This document shows positions 63,158 to 64,000 of a stretch of 64,000 nucleotides of DNA, piece after piece. The translations under genes and the position numbers were made by a program. The DNA comes from Daphnia carinata. Lineage: Eukaryota > Arthropoda > Branchiopoda > Diplostraca > Daphniidae. Numbering within the stretch: position 1 is the first letter of the stretch; every line of letters begins with the position of its first letter. The DNA lies in assembly GCF_022539665.2 (NCBI RefSeq), contig NC_081335.1, forward strand, positions 5,952,001 through 6,016,000. Direction: 5' to 3'. The notes beneath the pieces were generated by a model, which worked only from the letters and a program-made list of their open reading frames with translations, was not told the DNA's origin and searched no databases.

Positions 63158-64000
63158 CGAAATTTCTCCCTCACTGTGGGCTCATTTTGGCTCGGGGAGC
63201 CACAACCTCAATAGAAAAATATACAAAATCATTTGGAAGATAGCAATGGTAAATAATCCCATTCATCTCTAAGTATAAATTGTCGAACTCTGATATCTAA
63301 ATATAAGAAAAATGTAACGTTAACCAAAATAAACTACAGTAAATGTAAACTTGCCTGATATTCTTCTGATGTCTCACTCGAGCAGACGTTACTTTAACAA
63401 TCGCCAACTGAATTCAAATTTAGCATTGAGAGGTAACCCAATGTTAATAAATAATTCACAATTATCATCTAAAACGGACTTTAAACACTTACTGTAATGT
63501 TTAAACTATATCCTTGTAAAAAACTCCTTCAATAATCAAGTTATTATATAAAAAGATTTTTGAGATGAAACCATTCCCCGGTGTTTAGGGAAAGACTACT
63601 GAAATGATAAATAATGGTAGTTTCGACTTTCCAATTTTCGCATGCTAATTCAGCATTTCAGCTAGTCATCGCTTAGTTGTTCGTGGTGTAGTTTATCGTC
63701 TGTGCTGCTTATGTGCTGCGTCTGGAGTTTTCGTGTAACATTAAGTGAATTTCGCGTTTGGAACTTTTCTCGTTAACAACTAGTGCTTCTGTTACTCTGT
63801 GGGCTACTACCGTCTTCCGATTTTGTCTGTGCTGCGCCGTTCCGGATTACTTTCAGTGCCTATGTGCTTCTCTCGATGCTGTCCAGCGGCCTGCTCTGTT
63901 CCTCTCCAGCTGCGTAGTCTTCCTACTGAGGCCCCTCACTGTAGATTATTAAAATGGATCAGTTTTTTATTTGTCTTCCAAACTTGAAAGTTACATGTTG
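63158..64000. other. Unassigned DNA at the window end
   Basis: AT-rich to about 63.64 kb, then a more balanced stretch that could be the start of a transcription unit or a repeat. Nothing I can name. Confidence 0.3.

Noticed and set aside
63758-63987. Cysteine-rich short frames at the window end
   Set aside because: Two overlapping frames in a GC-balanced stretch, no conserved spacing, no splice context.

Overview
This is eukaryotic, almost certainly arthropod, DNA. It holds spliceosomal snRNA genes, U3, SRP RNA, 5S rRNA, an intron-containing tRNA-His, APE-type non-LTR retrotransposons and animal gene exons with very short (about 45-120 bp) introns. A branchiopod crustacean such as Daphnia is my best guess from the compact introns and the overall look. 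That is inference, not proof.

Region 1 (1-45.2 kb) is a tandem array of a mixed RNA-gene unit. Reading along +, one unit is: 5S rRNA (-), U1 (-), U2 (-), U3 snoRNA (-), SRP/7SL RNA (+), a pair of identical GC-rich hairpins, U5 (-), U4 (-), tRNA-His (-), then the next 5S (-). The unit is about 4.73 kb without insertions. I call the copies R1 (from 8.88 kb), R2 (19.27 kb), R3 (29.58 kb), R4 (39.87 kb) and a truncated R5 (44.65-45.17 kb). At the left end (1-4.8 kb) lies an inverted, decayed partial unit (U2+, U1+, a 5S piece+, element+), joined head-on to R1 inside a retrotransposon. U6 is the one core spliceosomal snRNA I did not find.

In every unit except the last, the 5S gene is split after nucleotide 49-50 by a roughly 5.26 kb Tx1/L1-superclade retrotransposon in the same orientation as the 5S gene. 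Its ORF1 has a CCHC knuckle; ORF2 has an APE endonuclease, a reverse transcriptase and a zinc finger. I call these copies A (5'-truncated), B, C and D; they raise the repeat period to about 10.3 kb. The 3' junctions hold layered relics: poly(A) tracts, 12-bp and 23-bp duplications of the same 5S target, and a duplicated block of partial tRNA-His, spacer and 5S 3' half. They look like stacked target-primed reverse transcription events, possibly with a 3' transduction, that were then amplified with the host unit. Every copy carries one or more small indels, mostly in homopolymer runs, that break ORF2. Only the 5S gene at 44.53 kb is uninterrupted, and its sequence differs from the split ones.

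Region 2 (45.2-64 kb) is non-array DNA, rich in repeats and broken genes. It holds three palindromic clusters of a 13-nt motif, a hAT-like MITE inside another dispersed repeat, two blocks of degenerate GGACGTCC repeats, a minus-strand multi-exon gene for an Ig/FN3/DB-module membrane protein (50.2-55.9 kb) with a related Ig exon on the opposite strand carrying a stop, a 3'-truncated and frameshifted GABA transaminase (59.5-60.4 kb), and two exons of an apoptosis-inducing-factor gene (60.96-61.33 kb). These look like relics or rearranged duplicates, as expected next to a large RNA-gene array.
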